Positions 16,436 to 24,394 of a DNA stretch of 36,787 nucleotides are shown here, one piece after another (the stretch's first letter is position 1; every line of letters begins with the position of its first letter). The position numbers and the translations under genes are program-made. Source of the stretch: Ruminococcus sp. (GTDB lineage Bacteria; Bacillota; Clostridia; Oscillospirales; Ruminococcaceae); contig JAJQGO010000035.1 in assembly GCA_021200415.1 (NCBI GenBank), positions 1-36,787 on the forward strand. Reading direction: 5' to 3'. The notes below the pieces were generated by a model. That model saw nothing but the letters and a program-made list of their open reading frames with translations, did not search any database and had not been told where the DNA came from.

Positions 16436-16470
16436 GACAGAATTTATTTTCTGAATAAAAATCGAAAATT

Positions 16471-16573
16471 AGTTCCGATTTTTACAATTTTTTCCCCGTC
16501 GGCTGTAGTACAATACTAAGTGAACAAAGGAGTTCGGATCATAAAGGCATGATTCGGACTCTTTTAATTTTTC
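16471..16573 (+). promoter_or_regulatory. Shared upstream element plus leader hairpin of the dehydrogenase operon
   Basis: A 24-base T-rich element (16471-16494; AGTTCCG then TTTTTACAATTTTTTC) is repeated at 23 of 24 positions before the PII gene. Fourteen bases on lies a candidate -10 (TACAAT, 16509-16514) inside the dyad TAGTACAATACTA (16506-16518). ACAAAGG (16524-16530) leads into a hairpin: GAGTTCGGATCAT (16530-16542) pairs with ATGATTCGGACTC (16549-16561) with two G-T pairs and a six-base loop AAAGGC, followed by a T-rich run to 16573. This looks like a transcription attenuator close to the 5' end of the mRNA, but the signal controlling it is not known. Confidence 0.65.
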
Positions 16574-16591
16574 TGTCGGGAGGAAACTGTA

Positions 16592-17725
16592 ATGGAATAT
16601 CCAAGAGTTGATTTTTTGTATTTGAATGAGGATGACATGATCGCTGCAGGTGTTAAGGATATGGCAGGCTGCATTGACGCAATGGAGGAAATGTTCAGGC
16701 TCATGAAGGCAGGCAACTACCGAATGGGCGGTGCTAACGGAAATTCTCATGGATGCATGGTAATGTTTCCGGAGTCGTCGCCGTTTCCGGAAATGCCTAC
16801 AGACGGACCGGACAGACGCTTTATGGCAATGCCGGCTTATCTGGGCGGAAAATTCGACATGGCAGGAATGAAATGGTACGGCTCAAACGCTGAGAACAAG
16901 GAAAAGGGACTTCCACGCTCTATTCTCATGCTGACGCTGAACGATAAGGATACGGGAGCGCCTGTTGCGTATATGTCGGCAAATATTCTTTCGGCTTACC
17001 GCACGGGAGCTGTTCCGGGAGTCGGATATAAATACTTCTCGAAGGAGGAATCAAAGGTAGTTGGAGTTGTAGGCCCCGGCGTTATGAGCAAGACGGCTCT
17101 TGCCGCTATAATGACCGTTCGTCCCAATATCGAAACAATCAAGGTCAAGGGCAGAGGAAAGGCTTCTCTTGAAAAATTTATTGCGCAGGCTAAGGAGAGC
17201 TACCCACAGGCGGATATATACGCAGTCGATACAATCGAAGAGGCTGTCCGCGGCTCGGATATAGTATCCGTCAGCACCTCGTCTCCCACAGGCAACCCTG
17301 AGGATTATCCCTATATCGCGGAGGAATGGATTAAGCCGGGAGCTATGATAAGCTCGACAGCCGCACTCAGGTTTGACGACGATTTCATTATAAACAGAGC
17401 AAGAACGGTCACGGATAACATCATGCTCTACGAGGCGTGGGAGGAGGAAATGAAGCCGGACGCATACAACGTTATACCGATTCCTGCGGTACGTGTAATG
17501 GATCTTATTGAAGAGGGAAAAATGAGCAGGGATCAGATTGACGACCTCGGAGATGTAATTCTGGGTAAAATTCCCGTTCACCGTGATGAAAATGAAATTG
17601 TAGTTTATTCCATCGGCGGTATGCCCGTAGAGGACATCGCGTGGGGAACGATTGTATACAGAAACGCCCTTGAAAAGGGCATCGGAACGAAGCTGAAGCT
17701 TTGGGATACACCGCAGATGATTTAA
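16592..17725 (+). CDS. Ornithine cyclodeaminase/mu-crystallin family protein
   Basis: 377 residues, cytosolic. The family covers ornithine cyclodeaminase, alanine dehydrogenase and imine reductases that make or reduce cyclic imino acids with NAD(P). The substrate-binding part has AGMKWYGSNAEN and MSANILSAYRTGAVPG with the conserved arginine; the dinucleotide fold starts at VVGVVGPGVMSKTALAA, where the canonical GxGxxG is slightly altered. Relatives in gut Firmicutes are sometimes labelled tyramine oxidase subunit B, a name I would not rely on. It is the first gene of a five-gene operon with an iron-sulfur/flavin dehydrogenase, so it probably handles the imine or amino acid linked to that complex. 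A GGGAGG site precedes the ATG. Confidence 0.85.
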   Translation: MEYPRVDFLYLNEDDMIAAGVKDMAGCIDAMEEMFRLMKAGNYRMGGANGNSHGCMVMFPESSPFPEMPTDGPDRRFMAMPAYLGGKFDMAGMKWYGSNAENKEKGLPRSILMLTLNDKDTGAPVAYMSANILSAYRTGAVPGVGYKYFSKEESKVVGVVGPGVMSKTALAAIMTVRPNIETIKVKGRGKASLEKFIAQAKESYPQADIYAVDTIEEAVRGSDIVSVSTSSPTGNPEDYPYIAEEWIKPGAMISSTAALRFDDDFIINRARTVTDNIMLYEAWEEEMKPDAYNVIPIPAVRVMDLIEEGKMSRDQIDDLGDVILGKIPVHRDENEIVVYSIGGMPVEDIAWGTIVYRNALEKGIGTKLKLWDTPQMI

Positions 17726-17742
17726 GACAGGAGGCATAGAAA

Positions 17743-18072
17743 ATGAGAATTAAGGAGCATCCTATTCTTGGTACATATAATAAGGGCGAAACGGTTCGGT
17801 TCACCTTTGACGGAAGGGAGCTTGAGGGCTGCGCCGGAGAACCGATTGCAATGGCTCTGAAAAACGCAGGCGTTATGGTTCACCGCTATACAAAAAAGGA
17901 ACACAAGCCCCGTGGAATTTTCTGCGCAATCGGCAGATGCACGGACTGCGTTATGGTTGTCAACGGCAAGCCGAATGTGAGAACCTGTATCACCCCTCTT
18001 GAAGCAGGTATGGACGTGAGAACGCAGTATGGCGTTACAGCAGAACAGCCGGAAGGAGCAGTGACAAAATGA
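17743..18072 (+). CDS. [2Fe-2S] subunit of an amino/imino-acid dehydrogenase (HcnA/SoxA-N type)
   Basis: 109 residues forming one ferredoxin-like domain. Cysteines in the FCAIGRCTDCVMVVNG segment plus the later VRTC provide the four cluster ligands expected for the small iron-sulfur subunit of HcnABC, opine oxidases and D-hydroxyproline dehydrogenases. It should pass electrons within the complex formed with the two flavoproteins downstream. It starts 17 bases after the preceding gene with a CAGGAGG site and overlaps the next gene by four bases (ATGA), indicating coupled translation and equal stoichiometry. Confidence 0.88.
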   Translation: MRIKEHPILGTYNKGETVRFTFDGRELEGCAGEPIAMALKNAGVMVHRYTKKEHKPRGIFCAIGRCTDCVMVVNGKPNVRTCITPLEAGMDVRTQYGVTAEQPEGAVTK

Positions 18073-19649
18073 AACGATATGATATGATAGTCGTCGGCGC
18101 AGGACCGGCAGGTCTTTCCGCCGCTATAGAGGCTGCAAGGCGTGGACTGAGAGTTGTTGTGTACGATGAAAACGAAAAGCCGGGAGGTCAGCTTTTCAAG
18201 CAGATACATAAATTTTTCGGCTCGAAGGAGCATAAGGCGAAAATCCGAGGCTTCAAAATCGGCGAGGAGCTTCTTTCCGAAGCCGCTGCTCTCGGTGTTG
18301 AGGTTGTGCTGAACGCAATTGTTATCGGACTTTTCCGTGAAAAGGAAATAACGGTGAAAATCGGCGAAAGCGTGGAGCATATCAAGGGCGATACGGTTCT
18401 TATCGCAACAGGAGCAAGTGAAAATATGGTTACATTCCCGGGCTGGACTCTTCCGGGAGTTATAGGCGCGGGAGCAGCTCAGACAATGATGAATCTTCAC
18501 GGAATCCTACCCGGTCAGCGTGTGCTTATGCTCGGCTCGGGCAATGTCGGACTTGTTGTAAGCTTTCAGCTTATGCAGGCAGGCTGCGAGGTTGTAGCTC
18601 TTGCGGATGCTGCTCCGAGAGTCGGCGGATATGGCGTTCACGCATCAAAAGTTGCACGCTGCGGAGTACCGTTTTATCTCTCACATACGATTATTTCCGC
18701 AGACGGCGACGACCATGTTACGGGAGTTACCATAGGCGAGGTTGATAAGAGCTGGAAAATTATTCCCGGAACGGAAAAGCATTTTGACGTTGATACAATT
18801 TGTCTTGCTGTCGGACTTTCCCCAATGTCAAAGCTTTGCGATATGGCAGGCTGCGAAATGGAGGATAATCCCGCAAAGGCAGGATTTGTTCCGAAAACGG
18901 ATAAATTCGGTGAAACATCGGTTGCAGGCATTTACGCCGCAGGTGACGTATCGGGAATTGAGGAGGCGTCCAGCGCAATGATAGAGGGCAGAATCGCAGG
19001 TATTGCGGCTGCCGCAAGACTTGGTTTTATTACGGTTGAGGAGCGTGATGACGAAGCCGCAAAGCAGGAGGCTGCTCTTGACGGACTGCGCAAGGGAATG
19101 TTCGCGCCGGGAATGCGCGGCAAGGCAATCAGTGAAACGGAGGAGGGAGTTCCTCTTTCGCAGAGCCTTCTGAATCATGGATTTGTGGCAGATGATGAAA
19201 TCGAGCGCTTTCCGGGAGTTACCCACAGCAAGGGCATACACCCAGTAATCGAATGTACGCAGAATATTCCGTGCAATCCTTGTCAGGACGCCTGCCCGAA
19301 GCATTGCATCAGAGTGGGAAGCAATATAACGGCTCTTCCGTCAATAGATCCGGAGGTGAAATGCACAGGCTGCGGAATGTGCGTTGCGTCATGCTCGGGA
19401 CAGGCAATTTTCCTTGTGAATGAGGACTGCGGCGACGGCACGGCGGAGGTTACGCTGCCGTATGAATTTCTGCCCCTTCCGCAAAAGGGCGATAAGGGTA
19501 CAGCTCTCAGCAGAAGCGGCGAGGCAGTATGCAGCGCGGAGGTTGTCGGGGTGAGAAGCACCAAGGCATTTGACCATACAAATCTGCTGACTATGAAGGT
19601 GCCCGCAGAATTTGCCATGAAAGCAAGATTTTTCCGGAGGGAGGACTAA
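18069..19649 (+). CDS. FAD/NAD-binding alpha subunit with ferredoxin-type 4Fe-4S clusters
   Basis: 526 residues. The pyridine-nucleotide-disulfide oxidoreductase fold has an FAD-binding GAGPAGLSAA near the N-terminus and a second dinucleotide site, MLGSGNVGLVVS (about 157-168), then the YAAGDVSGIEEASSA block that contacts FAD. Unlike HcnB or OoxA, the C-terminal third carries a bacterial-ferredoxin-like region with CNPCQDACPKHC and CTGCGMCVASC, which could hold two 4Fe-4S clusters. That layout resembles the alpha subunit of the dye-linked proline dehydrogenase complexes of Thermococcales. It probably accepts electrons from the DAO-type subunit and hands them to NAD or ferredoxin. It overlaps its upstream neighbour by four bases; the next gene begins 2 bases after its stop. 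Confidence 0.88.
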   Translation: MKRYDMIVVGAGPAGLSAAIEAARRGLRVVVYDENEKPGGQLFKQIHKFFGSKEHKAKIRGFKIGEELLSEAAALGVEVVLNAIVIGLFREKEITVKIGESVEHIKGDTVLIATGASENMVTFPGWTLPGVIGAGAAQTMMNLHGILPGQRVLMLGSGNVGLVVSFQLMQAGCEVVALADAAPRVGGYGVHASKVARCGVPFYLSHTIISADGDDHVTGVTIGEVDKSWKIIPGTEKHFDVDTICLAVGLSPMSKLCDMAGCEMEDNPAKAGFVPKTDKFGETSVAGIYAAGDVSGIEEASSAMIEGRIAGIAAAARLGFITVEERDDEAAKQEAALDGLRKGMFAPGMRGKAISETEEGVPLSQSLLNHGFVADDEIERFPGVTHSKGIHPVIECTQNIPCNPCQDACPKHCIRVGSNITALPSIDPEVKCTGCGMCVASCSGQAIFLVNEDCGDGTAEVTLPYEFLPLPQKGDKGTALSRSGEAVCSAEVVGVRSTKAFDHTNLLTMKVPAEFAMKARFFRRED

Positions 19650-19651
19650 AG

Positions 19652-19972
19652 ATGAATGACAGAAGCAGAGATATCGGCGAGTTTATTCCCGCGCCCGATG
19701 ACGATATGATAGTTTGCCGCTGCGAGGAGATAACTAAGGGAGAAATCAGAAGGGCGGTGCATGACGGTATGTTTACACTGACGGAAATAAGACGCTACCT
19801 TCGTACCGGAATGGGACTTTGTCAGGGACAGACGTGTACAAAGCTTGTTAAGGGTATTGTTGCGAGAGAGCTTGGCGTCAGACCCGATGAGCTTGAGCCT
19901 GCGACAGGAAGAGCGCCCATGCGTCCGATTGAAATGCGCATTTTGGCTAAAGACGGGGAGGGAACGAAATGA
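19652..19972 (+). CDS. BFD-like [2Fe-2S] protein
   Basis: 106 residues with the bacterioferredoxin-associated-ferredoxin fold: CRCEE near residue 23 and GLCQGQTC around residue 63 supply four cysteines for one [2Fe-2S] cluster, between helices of the IRRAVHDGMFTLTEIRRYLRTGMG type. In opine oxidase and HcnB proteins this domain is fused to the flavoprotein; here it is a separate gene, as in archaeal proline dehydrogenase complexes. A GGAGG site lies just upstream within the end of the preceding gene. It overlaps the next gene by four bases (ATGA). The C-terminal tail RAPMRPIEMRIL is typical of these subunits. Confidence 0.87.
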   Translation: MNDRSRDIGEFIPAPDDDMIVCRCEEITKGEIRRAVHDGMFTLTEIRRYLRTGMGLCQGQTCTKLVKGIVARELGVRPDELEPATGRAPMRPIEMRILAKDGEGTK

Positions 19973-21078
19973 ATGCAGATGTAATAATTATCGGCAGCGG
20001 AATCATAGGCTGCTCGGCTGCGTATAATCTTGCGAAAAACGGCGTTTCTGTAATTGTCCTTGAGGGCAGCGGAAATATCGGCAACGGAGGATCTGTCAGA
20101 AACGGCGGCGGCGTTCGTCAGTCGGGACGCGACCCCCGTGAGCTTCCCCTTGTTATGTACGCAATAAAAAATATCTGGCCGAAGCTTTCCGAAATGCTCG
20201 ATACGAATGTGGAGTATCATAGACAGGGCAATCTTCGTCTTGGCAGAGATGAACGCCACAGGGAGATTCTTCAGGGGCTTACCGACCGTGCCGTTAAGGG
20301 CGGACTTGACGTGAAAATGATTTCGGGCGATGAGGCGAGAGAAATAAATCCGTATCTTTCGGATGAGGTGTACTGCGCAAGCTGGTGTCCTACGGACGGC
20401 CATGCAAACCCGCTTATGGCGACTATGGGATATTACAAAATGGCACGCCGCCTCGGAGCGCATTTCATATCGGATGAAAGGGTAACTGAAATACGCAAGA
20501 TAAAGGGAGCTGCACGGCAGGTTATCACGGCGTCGGGAAATGTTTACGAGGGCGATAAAATCATACTTTCCGCAGGCTACGAAAGCAGATATATCGCTTC
20601 AACTGTGGGAATTGACGTTCCCATGCAGCAGGTGCTTCTCGAAGCTCTTGTAACGGAGGCAGTCGCACCCATGTTCTGGCAGATGCTCGGAACGGCGGAT
20701 GCTGATTTCTACGGTCATCAGACGGATCACGGCTCATTCGTGTTCGGACTTAATTCCGGCTATGAGCCGTACGCAAAGCCCGGCAAGCCCCTTTCCTCAA
20801 GCATAGCCGCATCGGCTGCCTGTCGGGGAATCATGCGCTATTTCCCGAGCCTTAAGGATATTAAGGTCGTCAGGAGCTGGGCAGGCTGGATGGACAGCTG
20901 CGCCGACCACGTTCCCGTTATAAGCAATGTTGACGAGGTTCCGGGACTTATTCTTGCCTGCGGATTTTCAGGCCATGGATTCGGCATAGCTCCCACAGTG
21001 GGACTTCTTCTTTCACAGCTTGCAATGGAACAGGAAACTGTACTTGACATTTCAGCCTTCAGGTACGACAGGTTTTGA
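19969..21078 (+). CDS. DAO-family FAD oxidoreductase (beta subunit)
   Basis: 369 residues, the probable substrate-oxidising subunit. It has the N-terminal FAD motif IIIGSGIIGCSAAYNLAKNG with an acidic residue at the end of strand 2 (VLEG), the GGSVRNGGGVRQSG segment around the flavin, and the C-terminal DHVPVISNVDEVPGLILACGFSGHGFGIAP block common to sarcosine, glycine, D-amino-acid and proline/hydroxyproline dehydrogenases. The substrate is therefore an amino or imino acid or amine, not specified further. It is the last gene of the operon. The region after it contains the control element of the PII-permease operon, whose leader hairpin may also end this transcript. Confidence 0.88.
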   Translation: MNADVIIIGSGIIGCSAAYNLAKNGVSVIVLEGSGNIGNGGSVRNGGGVRQSGRDPRELPLVMYAIKNIWPKLSEMLDTNVEYHRQGNLRLGRDERHREILQGLTDRAVKGGLDVKMISGDEAREINPYLSDEVYCASWCPTDGHANPLMATMGYYKMARRLGAHFISDERVTEIRKIKGAARQVITASGNVYEGDKIILSAGYESRYIASTVGIDVPMQQVLLEALVTEAVAPMFWQMLGTADADFYGHQTDHGSFVFGLNSGYEPYAKPGKPLSSSIAASAACRGIMRYFPSLKDIKVVRSWAGWMDSCADHVPVISNVDEVPGLILACGFSGHGFGIAPTVGLLLSQLAMEQETVLDISAFRYDRF

Positions 21079-21083
21079 TGAGC

Positions 21084-21176
21084 AGTTCCGTTTTTTACAA
21101 TTTTTTCATGTGAGAATATGCTATTATAATAGCAGTTAAGACAAAGGCGTCGGGAAGAGGTTTCCGACGCTTTTTC
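21084..21176 (+). promoter_or_regulatory. Shared upstream element plus leader hairpin of the PII-permease operon
   Basis: The 24-base element (21084-21107) equals the one at 16471 except at one base. Fourteen bases on is TATTAT (21122-21127), overlapping TATAAT (21125-21130), both inside the perfect palindrome TGCTATTATAATAGCA (21119-21134). ACAAAGG (21141-21147) leads into a hairpin, GCGTCGG (21147-21153) with CCGACGC (21164-21170), with extra inner pairs that can leave a six-base loop AGAGGT, then a T-run. The order of parts is the same as before the dehydrogenase operon. Confidence 0.7.
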
Positions 21177-21201
21177 TGTTTTTATTTATGGAGGTTTTAG
21201 T

Positions 21202-21564
21202 ATGAAATTATCAAGAGTTGAAATTATCACAGGCATTTCCAAAATCGAGCCGCTGAAAAAGGCGCTGGGGAAGTTCCACATTTCGGGCATGACTGTTTAT
21301 CAGGTGCTTGGCTGCGGTGTTCAGCACGGAACGCAGGAATTTGAAATCGAGGAGAAAAACAAGGAAATAAGCCTTCTTCCGAAGGAGGTTGTTATGATAG
21401 TTCTCCCCACGGAGGAGCTTGACGATCTCCTTGAGTTTGTAAAGAAGGAGCTTTACACAGGTCATATCGGCGATGGAAAAATTTTTGTTTCCGACGTTAC
21501 AAGAGTTGTACGTGTCCGCACAGGTGAGGAGAATCTCGACGCGCTTGTCTACGGCGACCAATAA
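21202..21564 (+). CDS. PII-family nitrogen regulatory protein
   Basis: 120 residues; a trimeric signal protein that reads ATP/ADP and 2-oxoglutarate and binds targets through its T-loop. The B-loop TGHIGDGKIFV and C-terminal VTRVVRVRTGEE match the PII signatures, and the Gln before the T-loop (GVQHG) is kept. The T-loop (about 42-58, TQEFEIEEKNKEISLLPK) has no tyrosine at the usual uridylylation position, so control by GlnD-type modification is unlikely. It lies 24 bases before an APC amino-acid permease rather than the usual ammonium channel AmtB, suggesting PII gates amino-acid uptake. A TGGAGG site precedes the ATG. Confidence 0.9.
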   Translation: MKLSRVEIITGISKIEPLKKALGKFHISGMTVYQVLGCGVQHGTQEFEIEEKNKEISLLPKEVVMIVLPTEELDDLLEFVKKELYTGHIGDGKIFVSDVTRVVRVRTGEENLDALVYGDQ

Positions 21565-21588
21565 TTATACAGACGGGAGGAATTCCTT

Positions 21589-23067
21589 ATGAAAGAAAAA
21601 AAGCTTGGACTTCCGAGCATAATTGCCACAGGTGTGGGTCTTATTGTTGCCACAAGCTGTCTGCTTTCTATCGGGCAAGGCTCTGCGGCTATCGGAACTC
21701 CGTTTATTATCACGATGGTAATCGCCTGTGTGTTCAATATACTCACTGCCCTTTCAATATGCGAGCTGAACGCGCTTATGCCCAATCTGACGGGCGGCAT
21801 GGCTCAGTACACACTTGCTTGTTTCGGTCCGTTCGTTTCGATTGTCATAACTGTGGGAGGTTATCTTACCTGCCAGACGATTATGGGAAGCTCCGAGGCG
21901 GCAATGTTCGGCAATACCCTCAGCAGCGTATTCACAAGCGTATCTATTCCCGGCTGGGTATTTTCAATTGCCCTTATAGCAATTCTTGCAGTGCTGAATC
22001 TTTTCGGAGTTGATATGTTCGCGAAAATTCAGAATATCGTGGCATACGGTCTTATCGGCTCGCTTATAATTCTCGGGATTGCAGGTATGCTGAAGCTTGG
22101 CACAGGTGAGGTTGTGGAACAGGAGACTGTAATTTCCTCATCGCCCTCAGATATTTTTTCACTTTTGGGACTTGCGTTTTTCCTGTTCATCGGAGTAGAA
22201 TTTATTGTCCCCATATCCTCGCAGGTGGAAAACGCGCGCCGCAAGGTGCCGGTCGGCATGGTAATCAGCCTTTTGGTTATACTTGTAATGCAGATATTCA
22301 TGGTTCTCGGCTTCAGCAATTACACTCCCTGGGATGAGCTTGGAGCAAGCACCATACCGCACGTTCTCTACGGAAATCTTCTGTACGGAAAATTCGGAAC
22401 AGCGTGGATGACTATAATTTCGCTTCTTGCCGTTATCAGCACGCTTAATACCGCAATGTTCTCTATATCCCAGATATGCTCGGGTATGGCGAAGATAAAT
22501 CTTATGCCAAGCTTCTTTATGAAGCGCAATAAATTCGGAACTCCCTATATCGGTCTGCTTCTTGTAGCCGTAATCATGGTTATCATAAATGCTACGGGAC
22601 TTTCCACAAGCGATCAGATCACGTTCCTGATTCTGACAGGCTGCACATTCTGGATATTCTCATACATAATTCTGCACTGTGATGTGCTTGCTTTGAGAAA
22701 ACGTCTGCCGAAGGCTCCGAGAACGTTCAAGCTGCCTCTTGGCCCTGTTATACCTATAATCGGAATAATCGGCAATGCGTTTATGATTTACAATATTGAT
22801 CCGAGCTGGGACGTAAAGAAGAAGATTTACTCGATTTTCCTGATTGTGCTTGCCGTTTTGGCGGTATACGCCGTATTCTGGACGAAGCTTGTAATAAAGC
22901 GTCCGCTGTTTAAGTCGTATACTATTAAAGAGGTCATGGCAATGGAATCCGACCTCTATCAGATAAGTCACAACCCACGCCTCGCAAAGAAGCTCAGGCT
23001 GAATGCGAAGCCGGAGGTAGTCAGCGTCAGCGCTGATACAAACACAGGCACAAGACCGGAACAATAA
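21589..23067 (+). CDS. APC-family amino-acid permease
   Basis: 492 residues with about 12 membrane helices and a soluble C-terminal tail of about 50 residues. The first helix begins GLPSIIATGVGLIVATSCLL, matching the unwound helix-1 pattern of the amino acid-polyamine-organocation superfamily; the conserved FFLFIGVEFIVPISSQVENARRKVP block follows helix 6. A cation-coupled amino-acid or amine transporter in the cytoplasmic membrane is expected; specificity is not readable. It follows the PII gene closely (GGGAGG site) and ends at a strong terminator, so the two form one operon. The likely cargo is the substrate of the dehydrogenase operon that shares its control element. Confidence 0.88.
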   Translation: MKEKKLGLPSIIATGVGLIVATSCLLSIGQGSAAIGTPFIITMVIACVFNILTALSICELNALMPNLTGGMAQYTLACFGPFVSIVITVGGYLTCQTIMGSSEAAMFGNTLSSVFTSVSIPGWVFSIALIAILAVLNLFGVDMFAKIQNIVAYGLIGSLIILGIAGMLKLGTGEVVEQETVISSSPSDIFSLLGLAFFLFIGVEFIVPISSQVENARRKVPVGMVISLLVILVMQIFMVLGFSNYTPWDELGASTIPHVLYGNLLYGKFGTAWMTIISLLAVISTLNTAMFSISQICSGMAKINLMPSFFMKRNKFGTPYIGLLLVAVIMVIINATGLSTSDQITFLILTGCTFWIFSYIILHCDVLALRKRLPKAPRTFKLPLGPVIPIIGIIGNAFMIYNIDPSWDVKKKIYSIFLIVLAVLAVYAVFWTKLVIKRPLFKSYTIKEVMAMESDLYQISHNPRLAKKLRLNAKPEVVSVSADTNTGTRPEQ

Positions 23068-23073
23068 AATTAC

Positions 23074-23116
23074 AGCGGACTTCTGAAATAAAACAGGAAG
23101 TCCGCTTTCTGTTTTT
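23074..23116 (+). terminator. Terminator of the PII-permease operon
   Basis: AGCGGACTTC (23074-23083) pairs with GAAGTCCGCT (23097-23106), followed by a T-rich run. Confidence 0.88.
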
Positions 23117-23156
23117 AGAAAATTCCACGGAAAGACTTTAGATAACAAAATCCGTC

Positions 23157-23185
23157 TTGATTTTTCAGGAAAAGGATAATATAAT
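23157..23185 (+). promoter_or_regulatory. SigA-type promoter of the second AraC gene
   Basis: TTGATT (23157-23162), 17-base spacer, TATAAT (23180-23185). Confidence 0.72.
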
Positions 23186-23217
23186 ATTCCCAGATATTGC
23201 GGAAGGAGGTTCAGCAC

Positions 23218-24051
23218 ATGGAAAAACAGATATATATGACCCCGAAGCAGCCCTTTTTTGTCACGTCCTCGGAGCATTATATAAAGTACGTCATGAATCG
23301 CTTCGGGATTGTTCATTTTTACCAGTGCAAAACGGGGAATGCTCCCAGATACGCCATTCCCGACGGCTGTGTGGATATGGTGTTCTGCTGCGACAGCAGT
23401 AATCCCTATGCCGAAATTTGCGGAACTGTCCTTACACCCGAAAATGTGCTGCTCAATTCAAATACATATTATTTCGGAGTCCGTTTCCTGCCGGGATATA
23501 ACCCTGTTCTCGGGAGCAATGTTATGATGAGCGAGCTGATTAACCGCCGCGTTCCCTTTGAAGTGCTTATCAATGACAGACGCATGGCGGAGGGAATATT
23601 GGGCACAACGGATTTCCGCAGACAGATAAGCATTTTCATGAAATCGTACATGAGCATTTACAACAGGGTTTGTCCCGCGGAGAACAGAAGTCTGCTTGTG
23701 CTTCATTCTCTTAATCTGCTGATACGCTCCTCCGGCAGCATAAGCATGGAACAGATTGCGGATGATACAGGCTACACCATGCGATACATAAATAAATGTT
23801 TTCACAACGCAACGGGGTTGAGTCCGAAGCAGTTTTCAAAGATTGTGCGTTTCCAGACAGCCGTTTCCGCCCTCAATGAGCCGCTTGGGCGATCGCTTAC
23901 GGAAATTGCCGATGACCTCGGATATTTCGATCAGGCTCACTTCATTCGTGATTTCAAGCAGTTTACAGGTCTTACGCCGAAAAAATATCAGTCCAGCATT
24001 GAAAATAATGAGTTCAGACAGAAGCTGAATATAATTGATGAGATAATTTAA
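23218..24051 (+). CDS. AraC-family regulator with DUF6597-like N-terminus
   Basis: 277 residues. The N-terminal half has the AIPDGCVDMVFCCD and YYFGVRFLPGYNP segments of the DUF6597-type sensing domain; the C-terminal double helix-turn-helix (about 170-265) has MEQIADDTGYTMRYINKCFHNATGLSPKQF in repeat 1 and the family signature IADDLGYFDQAHFIRDFKQFTGLTP in repeat 2. The start at 23218 follows an AAGGAGG site; a TTG seven codons earlier overlaps that site. Its position just after the PII-permease operon makes control of the amino-acid gene cluster possible, but it has its own promoter and terminator and nothing in the sequence proves the link. Confidence 0.9.
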   Translation: MEKQIYMTPKQPFFVTSSEHYIKYVMNRFGIVHFYQCKTGNAPRYAIPDGCVDMVFCCDSSNPYAEICGTVLTPENVLLNSNTYYFGVRFLPGYNPVLGSNVMMSELINRRVPFEVLINDRRMAEGILGTTDFRRQISIFMKSYMSIYNRVCPAENRSLLVLHSLNLLIRSSGSISMEQIADDTGYTMRYINKCFHNATGLSPKQFSKIVRFQTAVSALNEPLGRSLTEIADDLGYFDQAHFIRDFKQFTGLTPKKYQSSIENNEFRQKLNIIDEII

Positions 24052-24063
24052 TCTAAAGCATCA

Positions 24064-24097
24064 CCGCATAAATCCCCGAGGTTTATGCGGATTTTTT
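24064..24097 (+). terminator. Terminator after the second AraC gene
   Basis: CCGCATAAA (24064-24072) and TTTATGCGG (24082-24090), then a T-run. Confidence 0.9.
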
Positions 24098-24205
24098 ATA
24101 TGTAAATATTCTGTAAACTTTTTCTGTTATTCAATGCTTTTGAGTTGAATCGGGGCGGTTTTTTCACCTCTTATGGGAGCTAAAAAATTTCAAGGAGGTA
24201 AGTAT

Positions 24206-24394
24206 ATGTACACAATAATAAACAGCGAGTTCATGGAGTTCGAGGATCACCGTACCATGCAGAGGGTGGATCTGGTTGTCGATACTTCAGCGGATATTCC
24301 TGCTGCCGAGGAGCATTGGAGTGTCGGAAGTATGGTTCTTGTTGCGGATACGCGTGAAATTATGATACTCAACAACGCGAGGGAGTGGGTATGA
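24206..24394 (+). CDS. Small phage-type hypothetical protein
   Basis: 62 residues (MYTIINSEFMEFEDH and onward), no membrane segment or known motif. An AAGGAGG site precedes the ATG at 24206. It overlaps the next gene by four bases (ATGA), and the next three genes are phage tail/lysis types, so it is probably the first gene of the lysis cassette; small proteins of this kind are common there. The function is unknown. Confidence 0.65.
   Translation: MYTIINSEFMEFEDHRTMQRVDLVVDTSADIPAAEEHWSVGSMVLVADTREIMILNNAREWV

Noticed and set aside
16506..16561. Full two-hexaloop ANTAR RNA motif in the leaders
   Set aside because: Only one hairpin with a six-base loop is seen in each leader, and the palindromes over the -10 do not have the A and G loop positions; kept only as a possibility within the leader finding.
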